The translations under genes were made by a program, and so were the position numbers. A stretch of DNA of 64,000 nucleotides, from positions 1-64,000 of the forward strand of contig NZ_MCUN01000052.1 in the NCBI RefSeq assembly GCF_002873455.1. The letters run 5' to 3'. This stretch comes from Vibrio splendidus. GTDB lineage: Bacteria > Pseudomonadota > Gammaproteobacteria > Enterobacterales > Vibrionaceae. Numbering within the stretch: the stretch's first letter is position 1; every line of letters begins with the position of its first letter. This document shows positions 42,976 through 51,926 of this stretch, one piece after another. The notes below the pieces were generated by a model that was given only the letters and a program-made list of their open reading frames with translations, made no database searches and was not told where the DNA came from.

Positions 42976-44244
42976 GTGGCTAAAAATATCCAAGCAATTC
43001 GAGGCATGAACGACTGCCTTCCAACTCAATCACCACTGTGGCAGAAAGTAGAAAGCGCAGTTAAAAGTGTGGTGAGTGCATACGGTTACAACGAAGTACG
43101 TATGCCTATCGTTGAAGAAACTAATCTATTTAGCCGTGCCGTTGGTGAAGAGACAGACGTTGTTTCTAAAGAGATGTACACCTTTGATGACCGTAATGGC
43201 GACAGCCTGACGCTGCGTCCAGAAGGCACAGCAGGTTGTGTACGTTCATGTATTCAAAACAGCCTTATCAACCGTGATGAGCAGCGCCTATGGTACATGG
43301 GTCCAATGTTCCGTCACGAGCGCCCTCAAAAAGGTCGTTACCGTCAATTCCACCAATGTGGTGTTGAAGTGTTTGGCCTAGACGGTCCAGACGTTGACGC
43401 AGAACTTATCATGATGACAGCACGTCTATGGCGTGAACTAGGCATTGATAAGCACGTTCGCCTCGAGCTGAACTCAATCGGTTCTCAAGAAGATCGAGTA
43501 AGCTATCGCACAGCGTTAGTGGCTTTCCTTGAGCAACACATTGATGTGTTAGATGAAGACTGCAAACGTCGCATGCACACTAACCCTCTACGTGTACTTG
43601 ATACTAAGAACCCGGATGTTCAAGCGATCTTAGGTGACGCACCTCGACTATCTGAATATTTAGGTGAAGAATCGAAGCAACATTTTGCTGGTTTGTGTGA
43701 ACTTCTTGACGCTGTTGGTATCGAATACCAAGTTAATGAGCGTCTAGTACGTGGCCTAGATTACTACAACCGCACAGTATTTGAGTGGATCACTGATAGC
43801 CTTGGTGCTCAAGGTACAGTTTGTGGCGGCGGTCGTTACGATGGTCTTGTTGAGCAACTAGGCGGCAAAGCAACAAATGCTGTTGGCTTTGCAATGGGTC
43901 TAGAGCGTCTGGTTCTTATGATGGAAACGTTAGAGCTAACAGAAGTTCGCCGTAGCGTTGACGTATACGTGGTTGCGGCTGGCGACGGTACTATGATCGC
44001 AGGCATGCAGTTAGCGAATCAATTACGCGATACCGTTGAAGGCGTACGCGTAATGAACCACTTCGGTGGTGGTAACTTCAAGAAGCAATTCAAGCGTGCT
44101 GACAAAGTAGGTGCTGTTGTAGCATTGGTACTTGGTGAGAACGAAGTTGCTGACAATACAGTTGTGCTAAAAGATCTGGTTGGCGGCGAGCAAGAAACCG
44201 TGTCTCAAACGGAAGTTGCAGAGAAAGTTGCTGCGCTAATCTAA
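42976..44244 (+). CDS. hisS: Histidyl-tRNA synthetase
   Basis: A class II aminoacyl-tRNA synthetase that charges tRNA-His. The start is a GTG and the protein begins with KNIQAIRGMNDCLPT. Motif 2 is MFRHERPQKGRYRQFHQ, the histidine-binding block is LVRGLDYYNRTVFEW, and motif 3 is VGFAMGLERLVLM. The C-terminal anticodon-binding domain follows from about residue 330. The length of 422 residues is typical. Confidence 0.98.
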   Translation: MAKNIQAIRGMNDCLPTQSPLWQKVESAVKSVVSAYGYNEVRMPIVEETNLFSRAVGEETDVVSKEMYTFDDRNGDSLTLRPEGTAGCVRSCIQNSLINRDEQRLWYMGPMFRHERPQKGRYRQFHQCGVEVFGLDGPDVDAELIMMTARLWRELGIDKHVRLELNSIGSQEDRVSYRTALVAFLEQHIDVLDEDCKRRMHTNPLRVLDTKNPDVQAILGDAPRLSEYLGEESKQHFAGLCELLDAVGIEYQVNERLVRGLDYYNRTVFEWITDSLGAQGTVCGGGRYDGLVEQLGGKATNAVGFAMGLERLVLMMETLELTEVRRSVDVYVVAAGDGTMIAGMQLANQLRDTVEGVRVMNHFGGGNFKKQFKRADKVGAVVALVLGENEVADNTVVLKDLVGGEQETVSQTEVAEKVAALI

Positions 44245-44277
44245 TTAGCCATTGAGCAAACGCTCATCATGAATATC

Positions 44278-44303
44278 AACGTCAGCACTATGCTGGCGTT
44301 TAA
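44278..44303 (+). terminator. Weak hairpin between hisS and yfgM
   Basis: AACGTCAGCA pairs with TGCTGGCGTT (one wobble) around a 3-5-nt loop, followed by TTAAAG. It is at most a partial terminator, since yfgM-bamB appear to continue the operon. Confidence 0.4.
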
Positions 44304-44323
44304 AGAATTAAAGAGGACAGGAA

Positions 44324-44938
44324 GTGGAACTTTACGATAGCGAAGAGCAACAAGTTGAAGCCATTAAAGATTGGTGGAAAGAGAACGGTAAAGCCGTAAT
44401 CTTTGGTGCAGTTATTGGTTTAGGCGGTCTATTTGGCTGGCGCTATTACCAAGATTCAGTCGTTGAAGCGCGTGAAGTCGCTTCAGAAGGCTACACCTCT
44501 GTAATTTCAGCTCTTGATGCTAAGGGCGTTGATGCTCAATCTGATATTCAAGCTTTTATCGACGCTAACAAAGACGCTGAATACTCTGTACTTGCTGCTA
44601 TGCAATTAGCAAAAGCGCAAGTTCAAGCGGGTGAGCTTGCAGCAGCACTTGAACAGCTTGAGTGGGCAAAATCGGCAACTAAGGATGCGGCACTTACGCC
44701 ACTACTGACTTACCGTGCGGCACGTATCAAAGCTGAGCAAGGTGAATTTGACGCAGCATTGACTGATCTTGAAGCGATGACTGACGAATCTTGGACTGGC
44801 CGTGTTGCTGAACTGCGTGGTGATATCTCACTTCGTAAAGGCGATACAGATGCGGCTTACAGTGCTTATTCTGAAGCACAACAAGCAGCTGATGCGAGCC
44901 AAACGCTTCAAATCAAACTTGACGACCTAGCTAAATAA
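44324..44938 (+). CDS. yfgM: YfgM-family tetratricopeptide membrane protein
   Basis: An inner-membrane protein with a periplasmic TPR-like domain, an ancillary SecYEG/periplasmic chaperone partner in E. coli. The start is a GTG (VELYDSEEQQVEAIKDWWKE) with AGGACAGGA upstream. A membrane helix lies near residues 22-42 (AVIFGAVIGLGGLFGWRYY). Helical repeats rich in Ala and Gln follow. The length of 204 residues is typical, and bamB follows after 10 nt. Confidence 0.95.
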   Translation: MELYDSEEQQVEAIKDWWKENGKAVIFGAVIGLGGLFGWRYYQDSVVEAREVASEGYTSVISALDAKGVDAQSDIQAFIDANKDAEYSVLAAMQLAKAQVQAGELAAALEQLEWAKSATKDAALTPLLTYRAARIKAEQGEFDAALTDLEAMTDESWTGRVAELRGDISLRKGDTDAAYSAYSEAQQAADASQTLQIKLDDLAK

Positions 44939-44948
44939 GGCGCTTTGA

Positions 44949-46109
44949 ATGAAGAAGATGTTTCCAAAAGCGGCGTTGTGTGCGATTGCTCTTGGCCTAT
45001 TGGCTGGCTGTGCGGGCGAAGAAGACACCGTAATCATGGCGCCAGTACCAATAGTAAATAGCGAGTTCACTCCTAGCCAGGAATGGTCTACGTCGGTTGG
45101 TGATGGTGTTGGTCACTACTTTTCAAAACTAACGCCAGAATTGGCTTACGACAAAGTGTTTGTTGCGAGCCGTGAAGGTATGGTTAAAGCGCTTGATCCT
45201 GAAACAGGTAAAGAGCTGTGGAAGGTCGATCTTGAGCAAGAAGTACTGGCTCGTTTATCGGGTGGCTTAACGGCGGCTTACGGCAAAATATTTGTTGGTT
45301 CTGAAAATGGCGAAGTGATCGCGATGGATGAATCAACCGGTGAAGAGCTGTGGCGTGTATCAGTGAATGGTGAGGTGCTTGCATCCCCTGCAACTGAAAG
45401 CAACATGGTTATTGTTCATACTAGCCGCGGCATGTTGGTCGCGTTAGATCAAGAAAGCGGTGAACAGAAGTGGACCATCAGTACTGAAGTTCCAAGCCTA
45501 ACACTTCGTGGCGATAGCTCGCCTGTTGCTGTTTCTGGCGGTGTATTCTGGGGAACGGCAAATGGTCGTTTAGCAGCCGCAATCGTTGACCGTGGTCAGC
45601 TGATTTGGCAACAGCCAGTAGGTACACCAAAAGGCGCAACGGAAATCGATCGCTTGGTTGATGTTGATGCATCACCGATTGTTCTTGGCGGAACCTTATA
45701 TACCGTAGGTATCAATGGTCAGCTAATCGCTATCGATCTTCGTTCTGGTAAGCCAATTTGGAAGCGTAACTACTCGTCAGCGATTGACTTAGCGAGTGAT
45801 GGTAGCCGTTTGTTTGTCGTTACCGACAAAGATCATGTGGTTGCGGTTGATGCGCGTAGTGGTACTGAACTTTGGAGCACTCCATTGTTAGAAAACCGCT
45901 TACTGACAGCACCTGCTATTATTAATGGTTATGTCGTTGTGGGTGACACAGAAGGTTATCTGCACTGGTTAGATCGTTCATCGGGTGAGTTTGTTGCTCA
46001 ACAGCTCGTCGATGATAGCGGCTTTGCGGTTGCGCCAATTGAAATGCCTGAAGGCTACTTAGTGACGACTCGCAATGGCGATGTAAAGAAACTAACGATT
46101 AGCCAATAA
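44949..46109 (+). CDS. bamB: Outer-membrane assembly lipoprotein BamB
   Basis: The beta-propeller lipoprotein of the BAM complex that inserts outer-membrane proteins. The lipobox is LLAGC near residue 21. PQQ-like propeller repeats recur, for example KALDPETGKELWKVDL, IAMDESTGEELWRVSV, VALDQESGEQKWTIST and VAVDARSGTELWSTPL. The length of 386 residues is normal. A terminator follows. Confidence 0.97.
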   Translation: MKKMFPKAALCAIALGLLAGCAGEEDTVIMAPVPIVNSEFTPSQEWSTSVGDGVGHYFSKLTPELAYDKVFVASREGMVKALDPETGKELWKVDLEQEVLARLSGGLTAAYGKIFVGSENGEVIAMDESTGEELWRVSVNGEVLASPATESNMVIVHTSRGMLVALDQESGEQKWTISTEVPSLTLRGDSSPVAVSGGVFWGTANGRLAAAIVDRGQLIWQQPVGTPKGATEIDRLVDVDASPIVLGGTLYTVGINGQLIAIDLRSGKPIWKRNYSSAIDLASDGSRLFVVTDKDHVVAVDARSGTELWSTPLLENRLLTAPAIINGYVVVGDTEGYLHWLDRSSGEFVAQQLVDDSGFAVAPIEMPEGYLVTTRNGDVKKLTISQ

Positions 46110-46130
46110 AAGCGTGATACAATTCACAGT

Positions 46131-46166
46131 CGGCTCCTGGTTGGTAACAGCTAGGAGCCGTTTTGT
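46131..46166 (+). terminator. Terminator after bamB
   Basis: CGGCTCCT and AGGAGCCG form an 8-bp GC-rich stem with a 14-nt loop, followed by TTTTGTTGTT. Confidence 0.85.
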
Positions 46167-46267
46167 TGTTATAAATTAATAAACCGTGTGGTTATAGGTA
46201 AGAGTTTAAACTTGCGATCAAGTGCTTACCTATAACTACATTTAGAGAAGAAATTGTAGAGGTTGTT

Positions 46268-47749
46268 ATGGTACCTGTTGTTGCTCTAGTAGGGCGTCCG
46301 AACGTAGGTAAATCTACGTTATTTAACCGATTGACTCGAACTCGTGATGCATTGGTTGCGGATTTCCCTGGCTTAACGCGTGACCGTAAATACGGTCATG
46401 CTCATTTTAGCGAGCATGACTTTATTGTTATTGACACTGGTGGTATCGACGGTACTGAAGAAGGTGTTGAAACTAAAATGGCTGAACAGTCGCTAGCGGC
46501 GATTGATGAAGCTGATGTCGTTCTATTTATGGTAGATGGCCGCGCGGGTCTAACACCTTCAGACGTGGCGATTGCTAAGCACCTTCGTCAACTAGAAAAG
46601 CCTTCAATGCTAGTCGTAAACAAGGTTGATGGTATTGACCCTGATGCTGCAAGTGCTGATTTCTGGCAACTAGGCGTAGAAGACATGTACCAAATCGCTG
46701 CAGCGCATGGTCGTGGCGTAACAGCGTTGATTGATCTTGCTCTTAACCCGTTCGCAGAAGCGTTAAAAGCTGAGAATGGCGAAGTAAGCGATTTGACTGA
46801 GTTTGAAGACGAAGAAGAAGAGCAAGTTGATTTCACTGAAGAAGAAGCGGAAGAAGAGTTCAAGCGTCTTCAAGATCAACCGATTAAGCTAGCGATCATT
46901 GGTCGTCCGAACGTAGGTAAATCAACACTAACTAACCGAATTCTTGGTGAAGAACGTGTGGTTGTTTACGATATGCCGGGCACAACTCGTGACTCTATCT
47001 ACATTCCAATGCAGCGTGATGAGCGTGAATACGTTCTAATCGACACTGCTGGTGTTCGTCGTCGTAAGAATATCAACGAAACAGTAGAAAAGTTCTCAGT
47101 GGTTAAAACACTGAAAGCAATTGAAGATGCTAACGTTGTATTGCTGCTTATTGATGCTCGAGACAACATCTCTGATCAAGATTTAAGCTTGTTAGGCTTT
47201 GCGTTGAATGCTGGTCGTTCAATTGTTATTGCAGTAAACAAGTGGGATGGTCTAGACAGCGATGTTAAAGATCGCGTTAAGAAAGAACTAGACCGTCGTT
47301 TAGGTTTCGTTGATTTCGCACGTATTCACTTTATCTCTGCACTTCACGGTACAGGTGTTGGTCACTTGTTTGAATCTGTTCAAGAAGCTTACAAGTCAGC
47401 AACGACTCGTGTTGGTACTTCTGTTCTAACTCGTATCATGAAGATGGCAACCGATGATCACCAACCGCCTATGGTTCGTGGCCGTCGTGTGAAACTGAAA
47501 TACGCGCACGCTGGTGGCTACAACCCACCGATTATCGTTATTCACGGTAACCAAGTACGTAACTTGCCAGATTCATACAAACGATTCTTGATGAACTACT
47601 ACCGTCGTTCACTAGAGATTATGGGTACACCTATTCGCATTCAATTCCAGAACAGCGAGAACCCATTTGAAGCTAAGACAACCAAGCTGACAATCTCTCA
47701 AGAACGTAAACGTAAGCGTATGATGAGCATGGTTAAAGGTCGTAAGTAA
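46268..47749 (+). CDS. der: Ribosome assembly GTPase Der (EngA)
   Basis: A double GTPase needed for 50S subunit maturation. Two G domains each have a P-loop GRPNVGKST (about residues 9 and 216), with NKVDG and NKWDG base-recognition motifs. A Glu-rich linker (FEDEEEEQVDFTEEEAEEEF) separates them near 178-198, and a KH-like domain and a Lys/Arg-rich tail follow. The length of 493 residues is standard. It has a terminator after it and is separated from bamB by another. Confidence 0.98.
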   Translation: MVPVVALVGRPNVGKSTLFNRLTRTRDALVADFPGLTRDRKYGHAHFSEHDFIVIDTGGIDGTEEGVETKMAEQSLAAIDEADVVLFMVDGRAGLTPSDVAIAKHLRQLEKPSMLVVNKVDGIDPDAASADFWQLGVEDMYQIAAAHGRGVTALIDLALNPFAEALKAENGEVSDLTEFEDEEEEQVDFTEEEAEEEFKRLQDQPIKLAIIGRPNVGKSTLTNRILGEERVVVYDMPGTTRDSIYIPMQRDEREYVLIDTAGVRRRKNINETVEKFSVVKTLKAIEDANVVLLLIDARDNISDQDLSLLGFALNAGRSIVIAVNKWDGLDSDVKDRVKKELDRRLGFVDFARIHFISALHGTGVGHLFESVQEAYKSATTRVGTSVLTRIMKMATDDHQPPMVRGRRVKLKYAHAGGYNPPIIVIHGNQVRNLPDSYKRFLMNYYRRSLEIMGTPIRIQFQNSENPFEAKTTKLTISQERKRKRMMSMVKGRK

Positions 47750-47767
47750 ACCTTTCCAATAGATTTG

Positions 47768-47797
47768 ATACCCGAGCCTGTCTCGGGTATTTTTTTA
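47768..47797 (+). terminator. Terminator of der
   Basis: ATACCCGAG pairs with CTCGGGTAT around a CCTGT loop and is followed by seven T. Confidence 0.93.
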
Positions 47798-47882
47798 AGC
47801 AAAATTCACGTTAAGCCATAACTGCACGCTTTCGTATCGCTATGGCTTAACGAATCAGACTAGATTCAAAAAGAAGAATGAT

Positions 47883-48785
47883 ATGACCACTAGCGATTTG
47901 AATACATCCGCGTCAGCAATCACCCCAACCATCACTCAATTTTGTCACCAGGCTTGGCAGCTTAATGCCAAGGCGTTGTACGTTGAAAACGATGACAGCA
48001 AAACCTACCTGATCACCGACATGACACCTTTCCACCCTGTTAGTCATATTTGGCCCGATCACCCAGCAGACCGAGGTTTTGTCAGCGTAAATGGTGAACA
48101 GTATATTGTTGAAGATTGCCTTGTTGGTGCAGTGGAGCAATCTACTGGAAAACTTCATATCGCAGCAGATATCCCTGTTAAGCGAGATACGGAAGGTTGG
48201 GCGTTTGTGGTTGTTCATCAACTCCCCGCATCTGCTTCTATGATTAACATTAACGACGAAGTCGGGTTGACGGTAGATAAAGAGTACCAAGCAAGCCTTA
48301 GCCGCGGTCACAGTGCTGGCCACATCGCTTTCTTAGCGCTGAATAAGGTATTGGCTGAGAGTTACTGGCGTAAAGATGCAGATAGAAAAGATCCACTCGG
48401 CAGCTACGACTTCAATAGCTACGCACAAGTGACTAGCTTTGTGACTCCAGAGTTATGTACAGACAAGTATCGTTTGGGTAAAACCTTGAAGAAGCGTGGT
48501 TTGAACGTTGCAGACATGCTAGCGAACCTTGATGGTATTGAAGCCGATATCAACCAGATGATTTCAAGCTGGCTCGCAGAGTCGACGCTAGTAGGAATGA
48601 GACTGGAAGGTGAGGCATTAACAGACTCTCGCTATTGGGAATGGCAGCTGGATAGCGATACCTTAGTGTCTATTCCGTGTGGTGGTACTCACATCGAGAA
48701 TACGTCAGAACTTAAGTCTTTATCGGTTAATTTAACCCAGTTAGATGACCAGCATATTGAAATGCTGACGCATGTAATACGATGA
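47883..48785 (+). CDS. Stand-alone alanyl-tRNA editing (AlaX-like) protein
   Basis: A 300-residue cytoplasmic protein related to the editing domain of alanyl-tRNA synthetase. The zinc motifs are HxxxH in RGHSAGHIAFLAL (H143, H147) and CGGTH in IPCGGTHIENTSEL (C266, H270). The N-terminal part resembles the beta-barrel seen in AlaX-M/L proteins, including HPVSHIWPDHPADRG. Such proteins hydrolyse Ser- or Gly-tRNA-Ala. The exact substrate cannot be read here. It is a single gene between the der terminator and the GGDEF gene. Confidence 0.85.
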   Translation: MTTSDLNTSASAITPTITQFCHQAWQLNAKALYVENDDSKTYLITDMTPFHPVSHIWPDHPADRGFVSVNGEQYIVEDCLVGAVEQSTGKLHIAADIPVKRDTEGWAFVVVHQLPASASMININDEVGLTVDKEYQASLSRGHSAGHIAFLALNKVLAESYWRKDADRKDPLGSYDFNSYAQVTSFVTPELCTDKYRLGKTLKKRGLNVADMLANLDGIEADINQMISSWLAESTLVGMRLEGEALTDSRYWEWQLDSDTLVSIPCGGTHIENTSELKSLSVNLTQLDDQHIEMLTHVIR

Positions 48786-49074
48786 TTTAGACTACAGATC
48801 GAAATGGCTTATGCTGTTTATTTTGTTTTAATATGTAACTTTTAATATAAATGACCATTTAAAATTGAAATGCAGCACATGTAACTTATGCTTTCGGTGT
48901 GTGGTGATATAAATATTCTTTTTGGGGTAGATCGCTGATCAAAATAGATAAAGCGAAAGATCAACCTATGATCTTCGATTGTGTGTACCGCTTATTTAGT
49001 GTGTTATTATTAACCAATAGTAAGCTTGCATAAGAACAAGCTGTGCCCGATTACACAATTGAAAGCTTTAGTGA

Positions 49075-50070
49075 ATGGAACAACAATTTTTATTAGAAGG
49101 TCATCGAGCCGTCAATAGCTTGCTGCGGAAGCTTGCTCTTGGGTTGGATCGCAAAGATTTAAACCACAAGATTATTCAGCTTACCGAGCAGCTTTTTGGG
49201 CAGCGTATGGCTTCAATTTTATTGCTTAACTCAGAGTCGAAGACTTTACACCTTGAATATGCCCCAAACTTGCCTGATTTTTACAATCAACAGATAGAAG
49301 GGGTAGGGATTGGTGCAGGCATTGGTTCTTGTGGCGAGGCGGCTGCGCTTAAGAAAGCGGTGATGGTCTCCAATATAAATGCACACCCAAATTGGACACC
49401 TTTCTTAGCGTTAGCTAATCAAGCCAATTTGCATGCCTGTTGGTCGGTGCCAATTATCTCATCGCACGGTCATGTATTGGGTACTTTCGCCGTTTATAGT
49501 CAGTACACCTCTGAGCCACACGAATTTGAGCTTGAGATCTTAGAGTTGCTTGCTTCTTTGTATTCGGTGGCGCTAGAGAAGTTTGAACTTGAAAACCAAC
49601 TTAACTTTTTTGCCAGTCATGACTCCCTGACACATTGTTTGAATCGTCGAGCGTTGTTAAGTGAAGCTGAGAAAGTTCTGGTTAAACAATGTTTTTCAAA
49701 CAAAGTGATGGCATGCCTGTTTGTTGATGTCGATAAATTTAAGTCGATCAACGATACTTATGGCCATAGTTTTGGTGATGAAGTGTTACTGACTGTTGCA
49801 AAAGTTCTTGATGAGGCGACCACTGCATGCGCCAAGATCGGCCGTTACGGCGGTGATGAGTTTGTGGTTTTTGCTTGCTTTGATGATAATGAAAGTGTTG
49901 TTACCTTTTACCACAACTTAGAGAAAGCTTTACAACAAGCTCTTTATATTAATGATGTGCAGTTCTCGGTGAGTGTTGGCCTGTCTTGTGAGAAAGCCCC
50001 TCAAGGATTAGACCAGTTGATCGCACAAGCTGACAAGAACATGTATCAAATCAAGCAAGCTAAGTCTTAG
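49075..50070 (+). CDS. GAF-GGDEF diguanylate cyclase
   Basis: A soluble 331-residue protein predicted to make cyclic di-GMP. A GAF-type sensor lies at about residues 10-172 (ASILLLNSESKTLHLEYAPN, GIGSCGEAAALKKAVMVSNI). A GGDEF domain lies at about 175-331 with DSLTHCLNRRAL, VDVDKFKSINDTYGHSFGDE and the intact active site RYGGDEF (259-263). The inhibitory I-site RxxD, usually just before it, is absent (the residues are TTACAKIG). There is no membrane helix. The GAF ligand is unknown. Confidence 0.92.
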   Translation: MEQQFLLEGHRAVNSLLRKLALGLDRKDLNHKIIQLTEQLFGQRMASILLLNSESKTLHLEYAPNLPDFYNQQIEGVGIGAGIGSCGEAAALKKAVMVSNINAHPNWTPFLALANQANLHACWSVPIISSHGHVLGTFAVYSQYTSEPHEFELEILELLASLYSVALEKFELENQLNFFASHDSLTHCLNRRALLSEAEKVLVKQCFSNKVMACLFVDVDKFKSINDTYGHSFGDEVLLTVAKVLDEATTACAKIGRYGGDEFVVFACFDDNESVVTFYHNLEKALQQALYINDVQFSVSVGLSCEKAPQGLDQLIAQADKNMYQIKQAKS

Positions 50071-50112
50071 CAGTAGTAGATTGTAAAAATAGTAGTGAAT
50101 TAGGAAATGCTA

Positions 50113-50340
50113 ATGAGTGAAAATATCTGCCCTAAGTGCCAGTCTGATCTTGCTTGGGATGGCAAATACCACTGTGAAAGCTGTCAGGTTCACTTTACTA
50201 AAGTTGGATTTTGCCCAGAGTGCGATGGTCAACTCGAGAAGCTTCAAGCCTGTGGTTCAGCGAGCTATTTTTGTAATGGTGATTGCAACGAGCTTAAATC
50301 TAAGTCGAGAGTGAAATTCGAATTTCAACAAGCCGATTAA
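50113..50340 (+). CDS. yfgJ: YfgJ-family zinc-ribbon protein
   Basis: A 75-residue protein with three Cys pairs: ICPKCQSD, HCESCQVHF and FCPECDG, plus a CNGDC near the end, so it binds one or two zinc ions. The family's function is not known. I start at 50113 because AGGA is 7 nt upstream of this ATG and only 1 nt from the ATG at 50107. yfgJ lies between der and xseA in E. coli. Here the urea module separates it from xseA. Confidence 0.88.
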   Translation: MSENICPKCQSDLAWDGKYHCESCQVHFTKVGFCPECDGQLEKLQACGSASYFCNGDCNELKSKSRVKFEFQQAD

Positions 50341-50380
50341 TCTGTAGCGGTATGGTTGGATGACAATTTGTGATGTTTAT

Positions 50381-50414
50381 TAGAGGCTCAATATGAAGAT
50401 ATTGGGTCTTTTTT
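50381..50414 (+). terminator. Terminator of yfgJ
   Basis: GGCTCAATAT pairs with ATATTGGGTC (two wobbles) around GAAG and is followed by six T. Confidence 0.8.
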
Positions 50415-50462
50415 GTCTCTGGCGAATACGTTTGTGTCATCTTGGTTCATTCTCATCGTCAC

Positions 50463-50513
50463 TGCACCAATATAAAACATAGTGACATGATTACTATGCA
50501 CTCTATTGGTGTG
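50463..50513 (+). promoter_or_regulatory. NtrC-like enhancer sites upstream of urtA
   Basis: TGCACTCTATTGGTGTG (50497-50513) fits the NtrC dyad TGCAC-N5-7-GGTGCA with one changed base in each arm. A half-site TGCACC lies at 50463-50468, giving site centres about 34 bp apart. They lie roughly 94 and 128 bp before the expected start of transcription, the usual range for NtrC enhancers. Confidence 0.7.
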
Positions 50514-50572
50514 ACTTGATTTTAAGTTCCATTAATACAATAGCTTATAAATTTATTGGTCGCTTTTTAAGT

Positions 50573-50589
50573 TTGGCACTCTTCTTGTA
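50573..50589 (+). promoter_or_regulatory. Sigma-54 (-24/-12) promoter of urtA
   Basis: TTGGCAC-TCTTC-TTGTA matches the RpoN consensus TTGGCAC-N5-TTGCA except for the C-to-T change in the -12 element. The spacing of the GG and GT elements is correct. It lies 44 nt before the urtA start. Confidence 0.8.
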
Positions 50590-50632
50590 ACTCTGTAATT
50601 GAATAACAAAAATACAATTATGGAGTAATATC

Positions 50633-51919
50633 ATGAACAAGGTGTTCAATTTATCGCTAGCTGCACTGTGTACAACACTTTCATTTTCTTCTGCAACAGT
50701 GCTTGCTGCTGATGAGACCATCAAGGTCGGTGTTCTACATTCACTCTCTGGCACTATGGCTATCAGTGAAACAACGCTAAAAGATACCGTGTTGATGCTC
50801 ATTGAAGAGCAGAACAAAAAGGGCGGTTTGCTTGGCAAGAAGCTAGAGCCTGTCGTTGTTGACCCTGCGTCAAACTGGCCGCTATTTGCAGAAAAAGCGC
50901 GCGAGCTTATCGAAAAAGAAAAAGTGGATGTGGTGTTCGGGGGGTGGACATCGGTATCACGTAAATCCATGTTGCCTGTTTTTGAAGAGCTCAACAGCAT
51001 CCTTTTCTATCCAGTACAGTATGAAGGTGAAGAGTCTTCTAAAAACGTTTTCTATACTGGCGCCGCGCCAAATCAACAAGCGATTCCTGCCGTTGATTAC
51101 TTAATGGATGAACTGGAAGTGGAGCGCTGGGTACTTGCTGGTACTGATTACGTTTATCCACGCACCACCAATAAGATCTTAGAAGCCTACCTAAAAGATA
51201 AAGGTGTCGCAGAAGAAGACATCATGATCAACTACACGCCATTTGGTCACTCTGATTGGCAATCTATCGTTTCAGACATCAAAAAGTTCGGCGAAGCAGG
51301 CAAGAAAACCGCTGTAGTTTCTACTGTGAACGGCGATGCGAACGTGCCTTTCTACAAAGAGCTTGGCGCTCAGGGCATTTCATCTGAAGATATCCCAGTT
51401 ATTGCATTCTCTGTTGGTGAAGAAGAGCTATCGGGTATGGATACTGAACCTCTTGTTGGGCACTTAGCTGCGTGGAACTATTTCATGAGCGTCGATACGG
51501 AAGCCAATGAAGAGTTTGTTGAAACATGGCAGTCATTCATTAAGAGTGACAAACGCGTAACGAATGACCCGATGGAAGCACACTATATTGGTTTCAACAT
51601 GTGGGCTCAAGCCGTGACAAATGCGGGTACAACCGACGCTGAAGCGGTGCAAGATGCCTTGATTGGTGTGTCTGTTCCTAACCTATCTGGTGGCTACTCA
51701 ACCATGCTACCAAACCACCACATCACAAAACCGGTACTGATCGGTGAAATCCAAGATGATGGTCAGTTCGACATCGTTTGGGAAACCACAGGCTTAGTTG
51801 CGGGTGATGCTTGGTCTAACTACTTGCCGGAATCAGCAAAACTGTTCTCTAGTTGGTCTAAGCCATTCTCGTGCGGTGCGTTCAACGTTGAAACTAAGAA
51901 GTGTTCTGGCGGTAACTAG
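50633..51919 (+). CDS. urtA: Urea ABC transporter substrate-binding protein UrtA
   Basis: A periplasmic binding protein of the amide/urea branch of the branched-chain amino acid transporter family. A signal peptide ends near residue 25 (SSATVLAADET). Then come IKVGVLHSLSGTMAISE, GGWTSVSRKSMLPV and LFYPVQYEGEE, which are typical of UrtA. The length of 428 residues is standard. It starts the urea module behind a sigma-54 promoter, and a long hairpin separates it from urtB. Confidence 0.96.
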   Translation: MNKVFNLSLAALCTTLSFSSATVLAADETIKVGVLHSLSGTMAISETTLKDTVLMLIEEQNKKGGLLGKKLEPVVVDPASNWPLFAEKARELIEKEKVDVVFGGWTSVSRKSMLPVFEELNSILFYPVQYEGEESSKNVFYTGAAPNQQAIPAVDYLMDELEVERWVLAGTDYVYPRTTNKILEAYLKDKGVAEEDIMINYTPFGHSDWQSIVSDIKKFGEAGKKTAVVSTVNGDANVPFYKELGAQGISSEDIPVIAFSVGEEELSGMDTEPLVGHLAAWNYFMSVDTEANEEFVETWQSFIKSDKRVTNDPMEAHYIGFNMWAQAVTNAGTTDAEAVQDALIGVSVPNLSGGYSTMLPNHHITKPVLIGEIQDDGQFDIVWETTGLVAGDAWSNYLPESAKLFSSWSKPFSCGAFNVETKKCSGGN

Positions 51920-51926
51920 AATCATT

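Noticed and set aside
50341..50632. Attachment site or integrase remnant at the left edge of the urea module
   Set aside because: No direct repeat matching the right edge (62719-62824) and no recombinase fragment was seen. The stretch is explained by the yfgJ terminator and the urtA promoter region.
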